This document shows, piece after piece, positions 8,534 through 18,874 of a stretch of 64,000 nt of DNA (position 1 is its first letter; each line of letters opens with the position of its first letter). Origin of the DNA: CAUTUX01 sp963542015. Lineage in GTDB: Bacteria; Bacillota; Clostridia; Christensenellales; CAG-917. The position numbers and the translations under genes are program-made. The notes under the pieces are model-generated. The model was given only the letters and a program-made list of their open reading frames with translations, was not told the DNA's origin and did not search any database. The stretch is taken from positions 1 through 64,000 of the forward strand of contig CAUTUX010000001.1 in the NCBI GenBank assembly GCA_963542015.1, in the 5' to 3' direction.

Positions 8534-9673
8534 ATGGACAGGTACTCATTAATAATAGCAGCTGGTGGCTCAGGTTCAAGATTCGGCTCAGATAAATTAT
8601 TTGCAGAAATAAATAACGGCAAGTCGGTACTGCAACAAAGTGTAGAACCTTTTTTAAATTTTGAAAATATAACAGAGATTATAATAGCTGTTCAAAAGAC
8701 AAGTGTAGATAAAGTCTCAAAAATGTTCAGCGATGAACGGGTTGAAGTCATTGAAGGCGGAACCGATAGAACAGAAAGCGTTTTGAAGGCGTTAAGTAAA
8801 ATTAATAAAAATGATTTTGTAATCATTCATGATGGAGCCAGACCATTTGTAACTAAATCATTAATTGATAGGCTCTTAGAGAAAAAGAATGAGGTTGGTT
8901 CATTTTTATACACTCCCATTACCGATTCAATATTAAAGAAAAACGAATCTGGATTTTTAATAACCGATCGCAACAAATATATGGCAATTCAAACCCCATG
9001 TTGTTTTAAAAGAAGTTTAATAAACGAAGCTTATGAAAAGAATACCAAGCATGAGACACTTTATGATGATGTTTCATTGGTAATAAAGTATACAGGCAAG
9101 ATACCTGAGGCTGTTCTCGGCGATCCTAGTAATAAGAAGGTAACATATAGAGAAGATATCGAGGCAAGGGCGGATCTTGTTGGTGTGGGGTATGATATTC
9201 ATCAGTTGGAAGAAGGTGACGGGCTATATCTATGTGGAGTGAAAATTGATTTTAACAAAAGACCTATAGCTCATTCAGATGGAGATATTCCAATTCATGC
9301 ACTAATGGATGCGATGTTGTCTGCGATGGGAAAGAAAGATATCGGACATTATTTCCCAGTTGATGACAGTAGATACGACAATATAGCAAGTACGGAGTTA
9401 CTAAAAGAAGTTGTTAAAATTATGCAAAATGAAGAAAAACATGTTGCAAATATTTCAATATGTATAATCTTGGAAAAACCGAAGTTAGTAAAATATATTA
9501 ATGAGATGAAAAAAACAATAGCCAGAATAGTTCAAGTGACAGAAGAACAGGTTGGTATATCTGTAACGACAAACGAAGAGGTAGGGGAGATTGGGAAAGG
9601 TGATGCCATAGCCTCATATGTTTCAGTCCTACTTAAAAATAATAAGGAATGTGATAAGGAAAGCCAAAAATAG
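8534..9673 (+). CDS. ispDF: Bifunctional IspD-IspF isoprenoid enzyme
   Basis: This fusion carries two non-consecutive steps of the methylerythritol phosphate pathway. The N-terminal ~215 residues are IspD (MEP cytidylyltransferase): IIAAGGSGSRFG nucleotide loop, GGTDRTESV, and HDGARPFV. From about residue 218 to the end is IspF (MECDP synthase): GVGYDIHQ with the metal ligands Asp and His, AHSDGDIPIHALMDA with the third His, and GDAIASY near the end. The middle enzyme IspE is not in the window. ATG 8534 is chosen; a GTG six bases upstream would add only two residues. There is no Shine-Dalgarno, because the rpsI terminator lies immediately upstream. A TATAAA at 8520-8525 could be a -10 box giving a leaderless mRNA. 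Confidence 0.93.
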   Translation: MDRYSLIIAAGGSGSRFGSDKLFAEINNGKSVLQQSVEPFLNFENITEIIIAVQKTSVDKVSKMFSDERVEVIEGGTDRTESVLKALSKINKNDFVIIHDGARPFVTKSLIDRLLEKKNEVGSFLYTPITDSILKKNESGFLITDRNKYMAIQTPCCFKRSLINEAYEKNTKHETLYDDVSLVIKYTGKIPEAVLGDPSNKKVTYREDIEARADLVGVGYDIHQLEEGDGLYLCGVKIDFNKRPIAHSDGDIPIHALMDAMLSAMGKKDIGHYFPVDDSRYDNIASTELLKEVVKIMQNEEKHVANISICIILEKPKLVKYINEMKKTIARIVQVTEEQVGISVTTNEEVGEIGKGDAIASYVSVLLKNNKECDKESQK

Positions 9674-9742
9674 ATAAAAAACGCAAAAATTGTAGAAATT
9701 TGAAAATATTCATCTAAACCGTTAAAAAAGTTTTAAAAATTT

Positions 9743-9771
9743 TTGACTATGTACACATAGATTGCTATTAT
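9743..9771 (+). promoter_or_regulatory. Promoter of rpoB-rpoC-metK
   Basis: TTGACT (9743-9748), a 17-base spacer and TATTAT (9766-9771) form a strong housekeeping-type promoter. The 5' untranslated region would be about 110 bases. Confidence 0.8.
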
Positions 9772-9805
9772 TTTATATTGCAAAATATCGTAAATTTTCT
9801 CAAAG

Positions 9806-9835
9806 AACCTTGTATCTATACTAATACTAAGGGTT
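9806..9835 (+). other. Hairpin in the rpoB leader
   Basis: AACCTTGTAT (9806-9815) pairs with ATAC plus AGGGTT (9824-9827, 9830-9835) across an eight-base loop with a two-base bulge. No T run follows, so it is not a simple terminator. Its role is unknown. Confidence 0.4.
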
Positions 9836-9887
9836 GGGGTAATTAGCATTTATTTGTCGAATTTATTAAAACAAGGAGTAAAATGTA

Positions 9888-12800
9888 ATGGCTGAAATGT
9901 ACCACGACGAAATGTATGGAATGACAGAGAGAAAAGATTTTTCCAAAATCAAAAACATTCTTAGAATTCCATTTTTAATTGATGCACAAAAGAAATCATA
10001 TGCAAATTTCTTGGGTGAAGGCATCAGAGAAGTCCTTCAGGACTATTCACCTATAATTGACAGTGGTGGAAACTATAAACTTGAATTTGTTGAACACTAT
10101 CTTGATGGAGAACCAAAGTACAACATTAAGGAATGTAAAGATAGAGATGCAACATATTCGTTACCTCTAAAGGTCAGAGTAAGATTACAAAGTCTTAAGG
10201 CTGACAAACCACCTGTAACAAATGATGTTTTTATGGGAGATCTTCCTATAATGACAGATTCTGGTTCATTTGTTGTAAATGGAGCAGAAAGAGTTGTTGT
10301 AAGCCAGCTTGTTAGAAGCCCTGGCGTATACAGCGAGATGGAAAGAGATAGAAACGGTGTTAAGAGATATATGACAACCGTTATCCCTAACAGAGGAGCA
10401 TGGCTTGAATTTGTTCAAGATGCACAGGGAATTTTGTATGTTCATGTTGATAAAGCAAAGAAGATTACAACAACAGCTTTTTTAAGAGCTTTAGGATTTG
10501 GTTCCGATAAAGATCTTGATGACTTGTTTGGTCAAGAACCTTTAATAAAGGCAACATATGAGAAAGATGGTGGTTCAAATGACTACGAAGGAGGTTTGAT
10601 CACATTATTCCAAGCATTAAAACAGGGTGAAATTCCAACAACTGAAGGTGCAAAAAAATTAATAGAAAATATATTCTATGACTACAAAAGATATGAACTT
10701 GCAAAGGTAGGAAGATATAAATACAACTTAAAATTATCTCTTGCAGAAAGAATTACAGGGCATAAGGTTGCTGCAGATGTAATCAGTATGGTTACAGGTG
10801 AAATACTTGCGAAACATGGAGATGTAATCACACCAGCACAAGCTGAGCTTATTCAAAACAGTGGTGTAAATGTCGTAGATCTCGAGTATACAAACGAAGA
10901 CGGTGCGAAATGCTCATACAGATGTATCGGTAATAATACTGTAGATCTTGATGCATTTGTTAAATGTAATCCAAAAGAAATAGGGATAACAGAAAAGGTA
11001 TATTATCCAGCACTAAAAGAAATACTTGAAAAAACTCAGAACTTAGATGAAAGAATTGCATACATAAAGGCTGATAGAGATAGATTAATAATGAAGCATA
11101 TATCTCTGGATGATATAGTTGCAGCAGTTAGCTACAACCTAGGACTTGCTCATGGATTCGGAGTATGTGATGATATTGACCACCTATCAAACAGAAGAGT
11201 TAGATCAGTTGGCGAGTTGATGCAGAATCAGTTTAGAATTGGAATTTCCAGAATGGAAAGAGTTATCAAGGATAGATTGAATGCTTCACAGACGGCAGAA
11301 GAAGTTGATTTACAACCATCACAAGTTATCAATATCAAACCTGTAACTAGTGTAATTAAAGAGTTCTTTGGATCATCACAACTTTCACAGTTTATGGATC
11401 AACCTAACCCAATAGCTGAATTAACACACAAAAGAAAATTATCAGCTTTAGGACCAGGAGGTTTGAATAGAGAAAGAGCAGGTTTTGAAGTTCGAGATGT
11501 TCACTATTCGCACTATGGAAGAATATGTCCTATAGAAACTCCAGAAGGAGCTAATATCGGTTTGATATCATCTTTGGCAACATATGCAAAGATCAATGAA
11601 TATGGATTTATTGAAACAGCATACAGAAAAGTTGATAAAGAAAACAAAAAAGTTACAAACGAAATTGTATACATGACAGCTGATGAAGAAGACAAGTATA
11701 TTGTTGCTCAAGCGAACGAAGCTCTTGATAAGGACGGTTGGTTTGTAAAGAAACGTGTTACATGTAGAATCAAAAACAACATCACAGAAGTTAACAGAGA
11801 CAATGTTGATTATATGGATGTATCACCAAAGCAGTTAGTGTCTGTAGCTACTGCTCTTATACCTTTCTTGGAAAATGATGATACAAACAGAGCATTGATG
11901 GGATCTAACATGCAGAGGCAAGCGGTTCCATTATTAAAGACAGAAGCACCTATTATAGCAACAGGGGTTGAACATAAAATTGCATATGACAGTGGTGTGC
12001 TTAAGATTGCAGAGAAAGATGGTGTTGTAAGTTATGTCGATGCTGAGACAATTGTAATCCAATGTGATGATGGTTCAATTAGTGAATACAAACTTGCAAA
12101 ATTCCAAAGAAGCAATCAATCAACATGTGTTAATCAGTTCCCAATTGTAAACAAGGGTGATAGGGTTGTTGGACCTAAATATGATAAGAATGGAGAACTA
12201 ATACAAGAAGGAACAGTTATTGCTGACGGACCTGCAACAGATAAGGGTGAACTTGCGCTTGGTAGAAACATACTTGTAGGGTTCATGTCATGGGAAGGAT
12301 ATAACTACGAAGATGCTATCTTAATCAGTGAAGATCTTGTAAAGGATGATGTATTCACATCAATACATATTGAAGAATATGAACTTGAATCAAGAGACAC
12401 CAAATTAGGTGCTGAACAGATAACAAGAGATATTCCTAATTTATCTGAAGATGCACTAAAGAATTTGGATGCAGATGGAATCATTCGTGTTGGTGCAGAA
12501 GTTAAAGCTGGAGATATCTTAGTTGGTAAAGTAACTCCAAAGGGTGAAAGCGAGCCAACACCAGAAGAGAGACTTTTAAGAGCTATTTTCTCAGATAAGA
12601 CAAAAGATGTTAAAGACACATCACTTAGAGTCCCTAACGGACAAGGTGGTGTTGTTGTTGATGTAAAAATCTTCACAAGAAAAAACAAAGATGAGTTGAA
12701 TCCAGGAGTAAATGTTCTTGTTAGAGTTTACATAGCACAAAAGAGAAAGATTTCCGTTGGAGATAAAATGGCTGGTCGTCATGGTAACAAAGGTGTTATT

Positions 12801-13703
12801 TCCAGAGTGTTACCAAGAGAAGATATGCCATATCTACAAGACGGTACACCATTGCAAATCGTTCTTAACCCATTGGGTGTTCCATCACGTATGAACATCG
12901 GACAGGTCCTTGAAGTTCACCTTGGTTATATTGCAAAGATGAATGGATGGAAGGTTGCAACTCCAGTATTTGACGGAGCAAATGAGCAAGATATCAAGAA
13001 GTTGTTTAAAGAAGCAGGAATATGCAACAAGAATGGCAAAGTTGATGGGAAAATAGAAGTATATGATGGAAGAACTGGTGAGAAATTTGAAAATCCAGTT
13101 ACAGTAGGATACATGTACTATTTGAAATTAGGTCACTTAGTTGCGGACAAGATTCACGCACGAAGCGTAGGACCATATTCAGTAGTTACTCAGCAACCAT
13201 TGGGTGGTAAAGCTCAGTTCGGTGGACAGAGACTTGGTGAAATGGAAGTTTGGGCACTTGAAGCATACGGAGCATCTAACATCCTTCAGGAAATGATAAC
13301 AGTTAAATCTGATGATGTTGGCGGAAGAGTCAAGACATATGAATCCATCGTTAAGGGAACACATGTATCAGAACCAGGTATTCCAGAATCATTTAAAGTT
13401 CTCGTTAAAGAGTTGCAGAGCATGTGTCTCGATCTGAAAGTAATGACAGATGATAATAATGAAATTAAGATAAGAGACTACTCACCAAACGAGGATTATG
13501 AGATACCAAATAAGATGGAAAAAGAGAAGGAGAAAATTGAAATCAATCTGGCAGATCAGATTTCTGGATTGGGTAGTGACTCCGATGATGGTATCGGTTC
13601 ATTGGCAGATCTGTTAAGTGCAATAGATCCTGGTGAAAGTGAAGTAAATGATATTGATGTTTTAAGTTCGTTGTTAGAAAACAACAGTGATGATAAGGAG
13701 TAA
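9888..13703 (+). CDS. rpoB: DNA-directed RNA polymerase subunit beta
   Basis: The beta subunit forms one side of the RNA polymerase active-site cleft and the rifampicin pocket. Landmarks include the lobe motif SPGVYSEMERD, the rifampicin region SSQLSQFMDQ..NP at ~500-507 continuing to HKRKLSALGPGG, VGDKMAGRHGNKGVIS, and the C-terminal GGKAQFGGQRLGEMEVWALEA clamp anchor. The length, 1271 residues including an acidic tail of ~60, is within the normal range. The residue matching E. coli Arg529 is Lys517. AAGGAG at 9873-9878 sets the start. The gene stands apart from the usual rplKAJL neighbours: ispDF lies upstream and rpoC six bases downstream. Confidence 0.98.
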   Translation: MAEMYHDEMYGMTERKDFSKIKNILRIPFLIDAQKKSYANFLGEGIREVLQDYSPIIDSGGNYKLEFVEHYLDGEPKYNIKECKDRDATYSLPLKVRVRLQSLKADKPPVTNDVFMGDLPIMTDSGSFVVNGAERVVVSQLVRSPGVYSEMERDRNGVKRYMTTVIPNRGAWLEFVQDAQGILYVHVDKAKKITTTAFLRALGFGSDKDLDDLFGQEPLIKATYEKDGGSNDYEGGLITLFQALKQGEIPTTEGAKKLIENIFYDYKRYELAKVGRYKYNLKLSLAERITGHKVAADVISMVTGEILAKHGDVITPAQAELIQNSGVNVVDLEYTNEDGAKCSYRCIGNNTVDLDAFVKCNPKEIGITEKVYYPALKEILEKTQNLDERIAYIKADRDRLIMKHISLDDIVAAVSYNLGLAHGFGVCDDIDHLSNRRVRSVGELMQNQFRIGISRMERVIKDRLNASQTAEEVDLQPSQVINIKPVTSVIKEFFGSSQLSQFMDQPNPIAELTHKRKLSALGPGGLNRERAGFEVRDVHYSHYGRICPIETPEGANIGLISSLATYAKINEYGFIETAYRKVDKENKKVTNEIVYMTADEEDKYIVAQANEALDKDGWFVKKRVTCRIKNNITEVNRDNVDYMDVSPKQLVSVATALIPFLENDDTNRALMGSNMQRQAVPLLKTEAPIIATGVEHKIAYDSGVLKIAEKDGVVSYVDAETIVIQCDDGSISEYKLAKFQRSNQSTCVNQFPIVNKGDRVVGPKYDKNGELIQEGTVIADGPATDKGELALGRNILVGFMSWEGYNYEDAILISEDLVKDDVFTSIHIEEYELESRDTKLGAEQITRDIPNLSEDALKNLDADGIIRVGAEVKAGDILVGKVTPKGESEPTPEERLLRAIFSDKTKDVKDTSLRVPNGQGGVVVDVKIFTRKNKDELNPGVNVLVRVYIAQKRKISVGDKMAGRHGNKGVISRVLPREDMPYLQDGTPLQIVLNPLGVPSRMNIGQVLEVHLGYIAKMNGWKVATPVFDGANEQDIKKLFKEAGICNKNGKVDGKIEVYDGRTGEKFENPVTVGYMYYLKLGHLVADKIHARSVGPYSVVTQQPLGGKAQFGGQRLGEMEVWALEAYGASNILQEMITVKSDDVGGRVKTYESIVKGTHVSEPGIPESFKVLVKELQSMCLDLKVMTDDNNEIKIRDYSPNEDYEIPNKMEKEKEKIEINLADQISGLGSDSDDGIGSLADLLSAIDPGESEVNDIDVLSSLLENNSDDKE

Positions 13704-13709
13704 TGAAGC

Positions 13710-16700
13710 ATGTACGAATTAAGCAGTTTTGATTCAATAGAAATAGGAATAGCTTCACCAGAAAAGATCAGATCATGGTCTAAAGGAGAAGTAACAAAAT
13801 CTGAAACAATTAACTATAGGACACAAAAACCTGAAAGAGACGGTCTTTTCTGTGAAAAGATTTTTGGACCAGTTAAAGACTGGGAATGTCATTGTGGAAA
13901 ATATAAGAGAGTTAGATACAAAGGCATTATATGTGAAAAATGTGGAGTTGAAGTTACAAAATCTAAAGTAAGAAGAGAAAGGATGGGTCATATTGAATTG
14001 GCAACTCCAGTAACACATATTTGGTACTTCAAGGGCTCACCATCAAGAATCAGCACGATTTTGGATGTATCTGCAAGAGAATTAGAACAGGTTATATATT
14101 TCGCTGCATATATAGTTATTGATCCAGGCGTTGTACCAGAATTAAAGAAAAAACAAGTTATTAATGACTATACATACAGAAAACTTCTTGAAAAATATAA
14201 ACCAACAGATTTCAAAGCAGGAATGGGAGCAGAGGCTGTAAAAGAACTTCTTATGGAAGTTGACCTTGAAGAAGAGTCGGCAAAACTTAAAGAACAATTA
14301 GCAATTGCAACTCCAAATAAGAAGACAAAGTTAGCCAAAAGATTAAATGTAGTTGAAGCATTTAGAAAGACTGGCAATAAACCAGAATGGATGGTTTTGG
14401 ATGTAATCCCTGTTATTCCACCAGATTTAAGACCTATGGTTCAGCTTGATGGTGGTAGATTTGCAGCATCAGATTTAAATGATTTATATAGAAGAGTTAT
14501 TAACAGAAACAATCGTCTTAAGAGGCAACAGGAACTTGGAGCTCCAGAGCTGATTATAAGAAATGAAAAGAGAATGTTGCAGGAAGCAGTTGATGCTTTG
14601 ATTGATAACGGCAGGAGAGGAAAGGCAGTAACTGGTGCAGGTGGAAGAGAACTCAAATCATTAACGGCAATGTTGAAAGGTAAACAGGGCCGCTTCCGTC
14701 AGAATTTGCTTGGTAAACGTGTTGACTACTCAGGACGTTCAGTTATAGTTGTAGGACCTGAATTAAAACTATATCAGTGTGGTCTTCCAAAAGAAATTGC
14801 ACTTGAATTATTTAAACCATTTATAATGCGTCGCTTAATTGAAGAAGGATTAAGCCAAAATATCAAGGCAGCAAAGAGATATATAGATTCAGACAATGAA
14901 AAAGTTTGGGATATTCTTGAGGAAATTATTAAAGATCATCCAGTTTTATTAAACCGTGCTCCAACATTGCATAGATTAGGTATACAAGCATTTGAACCCG
15001 TCCTTGTTGAAGGTAGAGCAATAAAATTGCACCCATTAGCATGTGGAGCATTTAACGCTGACTTCGATGGTGACCAAATGGCAGTCCACTTACCTCTATC
15101 AATTGAAGCACAGGCAGAAGCAAGAATCTTGATGTTATGCACAAACAATATTTTGAAGTTATCAGACGGAAAGCCTATTGTTTCACCTACACAAGATATG
15201 GTTATAGGTTCATACTATCTAACAATAGTTAAGCCAGGTGCAATGGGTGAAGGTAGATACTTCGCATCATTTGACGAAGCAATGATGGCATATCAAGAGA
15301 AGACTCTTGAATTGCAGGCATTATGTTATATTCGTGTAAAGACGGCAACTGGAAGCAGATTGGTGCATTCTACATTGGGAAGGTTTATATTCAACTCCAA
15401 CCTACCACAAGATTTAAGATTTGTAGATAGAAGCAACCCAGCAAATGAAGGAGCTTTGGAAGTTGAAGGAATCTTAGGTATTGAATCTTCAATTGACGAT
15501 AGACAGTTCGACATATTGATGCAAGCACAAAAATCAGGCTCATTAAAGCGTTCAACAGCAAATGTATGCACAAAATTGAGAATGAAAGAGTTGACTGCAG
15601 AACAAGCTGAAAAAATAGATAGTGCAATTAAAGTAGGGCTAAAAGAACTTGCTGAACTCGATGAGAAAAAGGCAGCACAGATTGCAGAATTGGAAAATGA
15701 GAAAGGCTCTGCTAGCTCTAAAGATCTAGATAGAATTAATGACAGTTATGAGAATGATAAAAAGCTCATACTTGGAAATATAAGAAAAAGAATACAAATA
15801 AATGCTTTTGGTCAGAAACAAATAGCAATAGGCAAAAAGCAGCTTTCACAAATAGTTGATCATTGCTTTAAATATCATGGAGCAACAGATACAACAATTG
15901 TATTGGATAAGATTAAGGCACTTGGATATAAGTACTCAACAATTGGAGCAGTAACGACAAGTGTATTTGATATGCATATTCCTGAAGAGAAAAAGGACAT
16001 TATACAGAAGGCAGAATTTGATGTTGTTAATACAGAAAGATCTTATGCAAGAGGAATTATCTCTGCAGAGCAAAGATACAACGAAATAGTTCGTGCTTGG
16101 GAAACAGCGTCTGAGAAAATAGAAGCTGAATTGAAAAAGGACTTGGAAGATGATTTCAATCCAATCTGGATGATGGCAAAATCTGGTGCTCGTGGAGATA
16201 TGAAACAGATTAGACAGTTGGCTGGTATGCGTGGACTTATGAAAGACCCTACTGGTAAAACAATCGAACTTCCAGTTAGAGCATCATTTAGAGAAGGATT
16301 GTCAGTGCTTGAATACTTCATATCATCACACGGTGGAAGAAAAGGTTTATCAGATACAGCTTTGAAAACAGCTGACTCTGGATACTTAACAAGAAGACTT
16401 GTTGATGTAGCTCACTCAGTTATAATCCAAGAAGAAGATTGCGGAGATACAAGAGGTAAAGAATTAGGAGCAATTTTTGAACCTAAGACACAGAGTGAGA
16501 AGGATCCTAGACAGCATATTATTGAACCAATGTCAGATAGAATTAATGGAAGATTTGCTGTAGAAGATATAATCGATCCATATACAAAGGAAGCGATAGT
16601 ACATAAGGATGAACTTATAAATGAAGAACAAGCAAAATATATAGAAGAAGTGCTATATAAATATGCAGATGAAAATAATATCTCAATCAGAGAAGTAAAG

Positions 16701-17690
16701 GTAAGAGTTCGTTCTGTATTGTCATGTAGATGCAAACATGGTTTATGTGTTAAGTGTTACGGAAAGAATATGGGAAGCGGAAACCCAGTTAAATTGGGTG
16801 AGGCAGTAGGTATTATTGCAGCACAGTCAATCGGTGAACCTGGAACACAGCTTACAATGAGAACATTCCATACTGGTGGTGTTGCTACAGGAGATGATAT
16901 CACTCAAGGTCTTCCACGTGTTCAAGAATTGTTTGAAGCAAGAAAACCAAAAGGACAGGCAATTATCAGTGAAATTGATGGATTTGTTTCACTTTCTAAA
17001 AAGAAAAATAAAGAGACAGTAACAGTAACAAGCACATCAGCTTCTGGAGAAAATGAAGTAAAAGAATACCAGATTCCATTTGGATTAAAAGTTAGAGTAA
17101 CAGAAGGAGAAGAAATTAAAGCTGGTGATCCGTTAACATCTGGATCAATCAATCCACATGAATTGCTTGCAGTTAAATCAACAACGGGTGTTGAAGAATA
17201 TATTGCAAGAGAAGTTCAGTCTGCATATAGAATGGCTGGTGTTGAAATTAACGATAAACATATTGAAGTAATTGTTAAACAGATGTTAAGAATGGTATTG
17301 ATTGAAGATCAAGGAGATACAGATATGCTGTCTGGAACATATGTTGACTTACAGCATTACATGGAAACAAACAGCAAGGCTGTAAACTCAGGCAAAAATC
17401 CTGCACAAGGAAAGAGAATATTGCTTGGTGTTACAAAGGCTGCTCTTAATGCTGAATCATTCTTGTCAGCAGCATCATTCCAGGAGACAGCAAAAGTATT
17501 GACAGAAGCAGCAATTAATAACAAGCGTGATCCTTTGTTTGGATTAAAAGAAAATGTAATTATTGGTAAATTAATACCTGCAGGAACAGGAATGAAAAGA
17601 TATGCTACAATAACAACAGCATTACCAGAAGGAGTGAATGCGGCACAAAATACGGAATATATAGACCGTTATGCCAGTGAGGAGGAATAA
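13710..17690 (+). CDS. rpoC: DNA-directed RNA polymerase subunit beta'
   Basis: The beta' subunit supplies the catalytic Mg-binding loop of RNA polymerase. The N-terminal zinc ribbon is visible (CHCGKYKRVRYKGIICEKC), then KGKQGRFRQNLLGKRVDYSG, the catalytic NADFDGDQMAVH, the bridge-helix/trigger-loop region GARGDMKQIRQLAGMRGLM, the second zinc site CRCKHGLCVKCYG and IGEPGTQLTMRTFHTGG. The length, 1326 residues, is somewhat above the Bacillus form. The stop TAA overlaps the A of the metK ATG, so metK is translationally coupled, an unusual partner for rpoC. Confidence 0.98.
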   Translation: MYELSSFDSIEIGIASPEKIRSWSKGEVTKSETINYRTQKPERDGLFCEKIFGPVKDWECHCGKYKRVRYKGIICEKCGVEVTKSKVRRERMGHIELATPVTHIWYFKGSPSRISTILDVSARELEQVIYFAAYIVIDPGVVPELKKKQVINDYTYRKLLEKYKPTDFKAGMGAEAVKELLMEVDLEEESAKLKEQLAIATPNKKTKLAKRLNVVEAFRKTGNKPEWMVLDVIPVIPPDLRPMVQLDGGRFAASDLNDLYRRVINRNNRLKRQQELGAPELIIRNEKRMLQEAVDALIDNGRRGKAVTGAGGRELKSLTAMLKGKQGRFRQNLLGKRVDYSGRSVIVVGPELKLYQCGLPKEIALELFKPFIMRRLIEEGLSQNIKAAKRYIDSDNEKVWDILEEIIKDHPVLLNRAPTLHRLGIQAFEPVLVEGRAIKLHPLACGAFNADFDGDQMAVHLPLSIEAQAEARILMLCTNNILKLSDGKPIVSPTQDMVIGSYYLTIVKPGAMGEGRYFASFDEAMMAYQEKTLELQALCYIRVKTATGSRLVHSTLGRFIFNSNLPQDLRFVDRSNPANEGALEVEGILGIESSIDDRQFDILMQAQKSGSLKRSTANVCTKLRMKELTAEQAEKIDSAIKVGLKELAELDEKKAAQIAELENEKGSASSKDLDRINDSYENDKKLILGNIRKRIQINAFGQKQIAIGKKQLSQIVDHCFKYHGATDTTIVLDKIKALGYKYSTIGAVTTSVFDMHIPEEKKDIIQKAEFDVVNTERSYARGIISAEQRYNEIVRAWETASEKIEAELKKDLEDDFNPIWMMAKSGARGDMKQIRQLAGMRGLMKDPTGKTIELPVRASFREGLSVLEYFISSHGGRKGLSDTALKTADSGYLTRRLVDVAHSVIIQEEDCGDTRGKELGAIFEPKTQSEKDPRQHIIEPMSDRINGRFAVEDIIDPYTKEAIVHKDELINEEQAKYIEEVLYKYADENNISIREVKVRVRSVLSCRCKHGLCVKCYGKNMGSGNPVKLGEAVGIIAAQSIGEPGTQLTMRTFHTGGVATGDDITQGLPRVQELFEARKPKGQAIISEIDGFVSLSKKKNKETVTVTSTSASGENEVKEYQIPFGLKVRVTEGEEIKAGDPLTSGSINPHELLAVKSTTGVEEYIAREVQSAYRMAGVEINDKHIEVIVKQMLRMVLIEDQGDTDMLSGTYVDLQHYMETNSKAVNSGKNPAQGKRILLGVTKAALNAESFLSAASFQETAKVLTEAAINNKRDPLFGLKENVIIGKLIPAGTGMKRYATITTALPEGVNAAQNTEYIDRYASEEE

Positions 17691-18874
17691 TGAAAAAGTT
17701 TGTAACCTCAGAAAGCGTTACCGAAGGACATCCTGATAAGCTATGTGATCAAATTGCAGATGCGATACTTGATGACATTTTAAAGCTTGATAAAAATGCA
17801 CGAACAGCAGTAGAGGTATGTGCATATACAGGATTGGTAATGGTGTTTGGAGAAACATCATTAAGTAAACCATATGATCCAAAAAATACGGTAAGAGAGG
17901 TTATAAGCGATATAGGATATAACAGTAGTGATATTGGGTTCGACTATAACACATGTGCTGTTATAACATCATTAAATGGTCAGTCAGCAGATATAGCTCA
18001 AGGAGTAGTTTCTGCAAGCGATCAACACTCTAAAGATATTTATGAAACGATGGGAGCCGGAGATCAAGGCATGATGTTCGGATATGCCACAGATGAAACT
18101 GAGAATTATATGCCATTACCTATTGTTTTGGCACATGCATTAACTAGAAGGCTGGCTGAAGTAAGAAAAACAAATATCATTCCATATTTAAGACCAGATG
18201 GGAAAGCTCAGGTTACAGTTGAGTATAAAGATAAAGTTCCGTATAGAGTAGACACAATAGTATTATCAACACAACATGATCCAGATATCGATCAAGAAAC
18301 TTTAGAAGAAGATATTGTTCAGCATGTTGTTAAAAAAGCAATAAATAGCAAATATATTGATGATGATACAAAGATTTATATAAATCCAACTGGAAGGTTC
18401 GTTATTGGTGGACCACAAGGAGACAGCGGACTTACAGGAAGGAAAATAATAGTCGACACATATGGTGGAATTTGCCCACATGGTGGTGGTGCATTTTCGG
18501 GCAAGGATCCTACAAAAGTTGATAGAAGTGCAGCATATATGTGTAGATATATATGCAAGAATCTTGTTGCAGCTGGAGTATGTAAAAGGGTTACAATCCA
18601 AGTATCATATGCTATCGGTATGGCTCATCCAATTTCTATATATGTAAACACCCATAAAACTGGAATAATAGATGACGAACTTTTAAGTGAAGTAGTTAAA
18701 AAGGTTTTTGATTTAAGACCATTGGCAATAATAGAAACATTAGGATTAAGAAATCCTATATATAGGTCGACAACAAATTATGGTCACTTTGGGAAACCAG
18801 GACTGCCTTGGGAAAAAGTAGATAAAATAAAACTGATTGTTGCCGAAGTTAATAAACTTAAGGAGACAAGGTAA
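17690..18874 (+). CDS. metK: S-adenosylmethionine synthetase
   Basis: MetK makes S-adenosylmethionine from methionine and ATP. The sequence carries the ATP-binding TSESVTEGHPDKLCDQI at the N-terminus, the methionine-loop region GAGDQGMMFGYATDET, GGPQGDSGLTGRKIIVDTYG and the P-loop-like GGGAFSGKDPTKVDRSAAY. The length is 394 residues, as usual. The start codon overlaps the rpoC stop (TAATG), and the Shine-Dalgarno GAGGAGG lies inside rpoC, so the two are co-translated. No SAM riboswitch precedes it; expression follows RNA polymerase. A terminator hairpin overlaps its stop codon. Confidence 0.98.
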   Translation: MKKFVTSESVTEGHPDKLCDQIADAILDDILKLDKNARTAVEVCAYTGLVMVFGETSLSKPYDPKNTVREVISDIGYNSSDIGFDYNTCAVITSLNGQSADIAQGVVSASDQHSKDIYETMGAGDQGMMFGYATDETENYMPLPIVLAHALTRRLAEVRKTNIIPYLRPDGKAQVTVEYKDKVPYRVDTIVLSTQHDPDIDQETLEEDIVQHVVKKAINSKYIDDDTKIYINPTGRFVIGGPQGDSGLTGRKIIVDTYGGICPHGGGAFSGKDPTKVDRSAAYMCRYICKNLVAAGVCKRVTIQVSYAIGMAHPISIYVNTHKTGIIDDELLSEVVKKVFDLRPLAIIETLGLRNPIYRSTTNYGHFGKPGLPWEKVDKIKLIVAEVNKLKETR

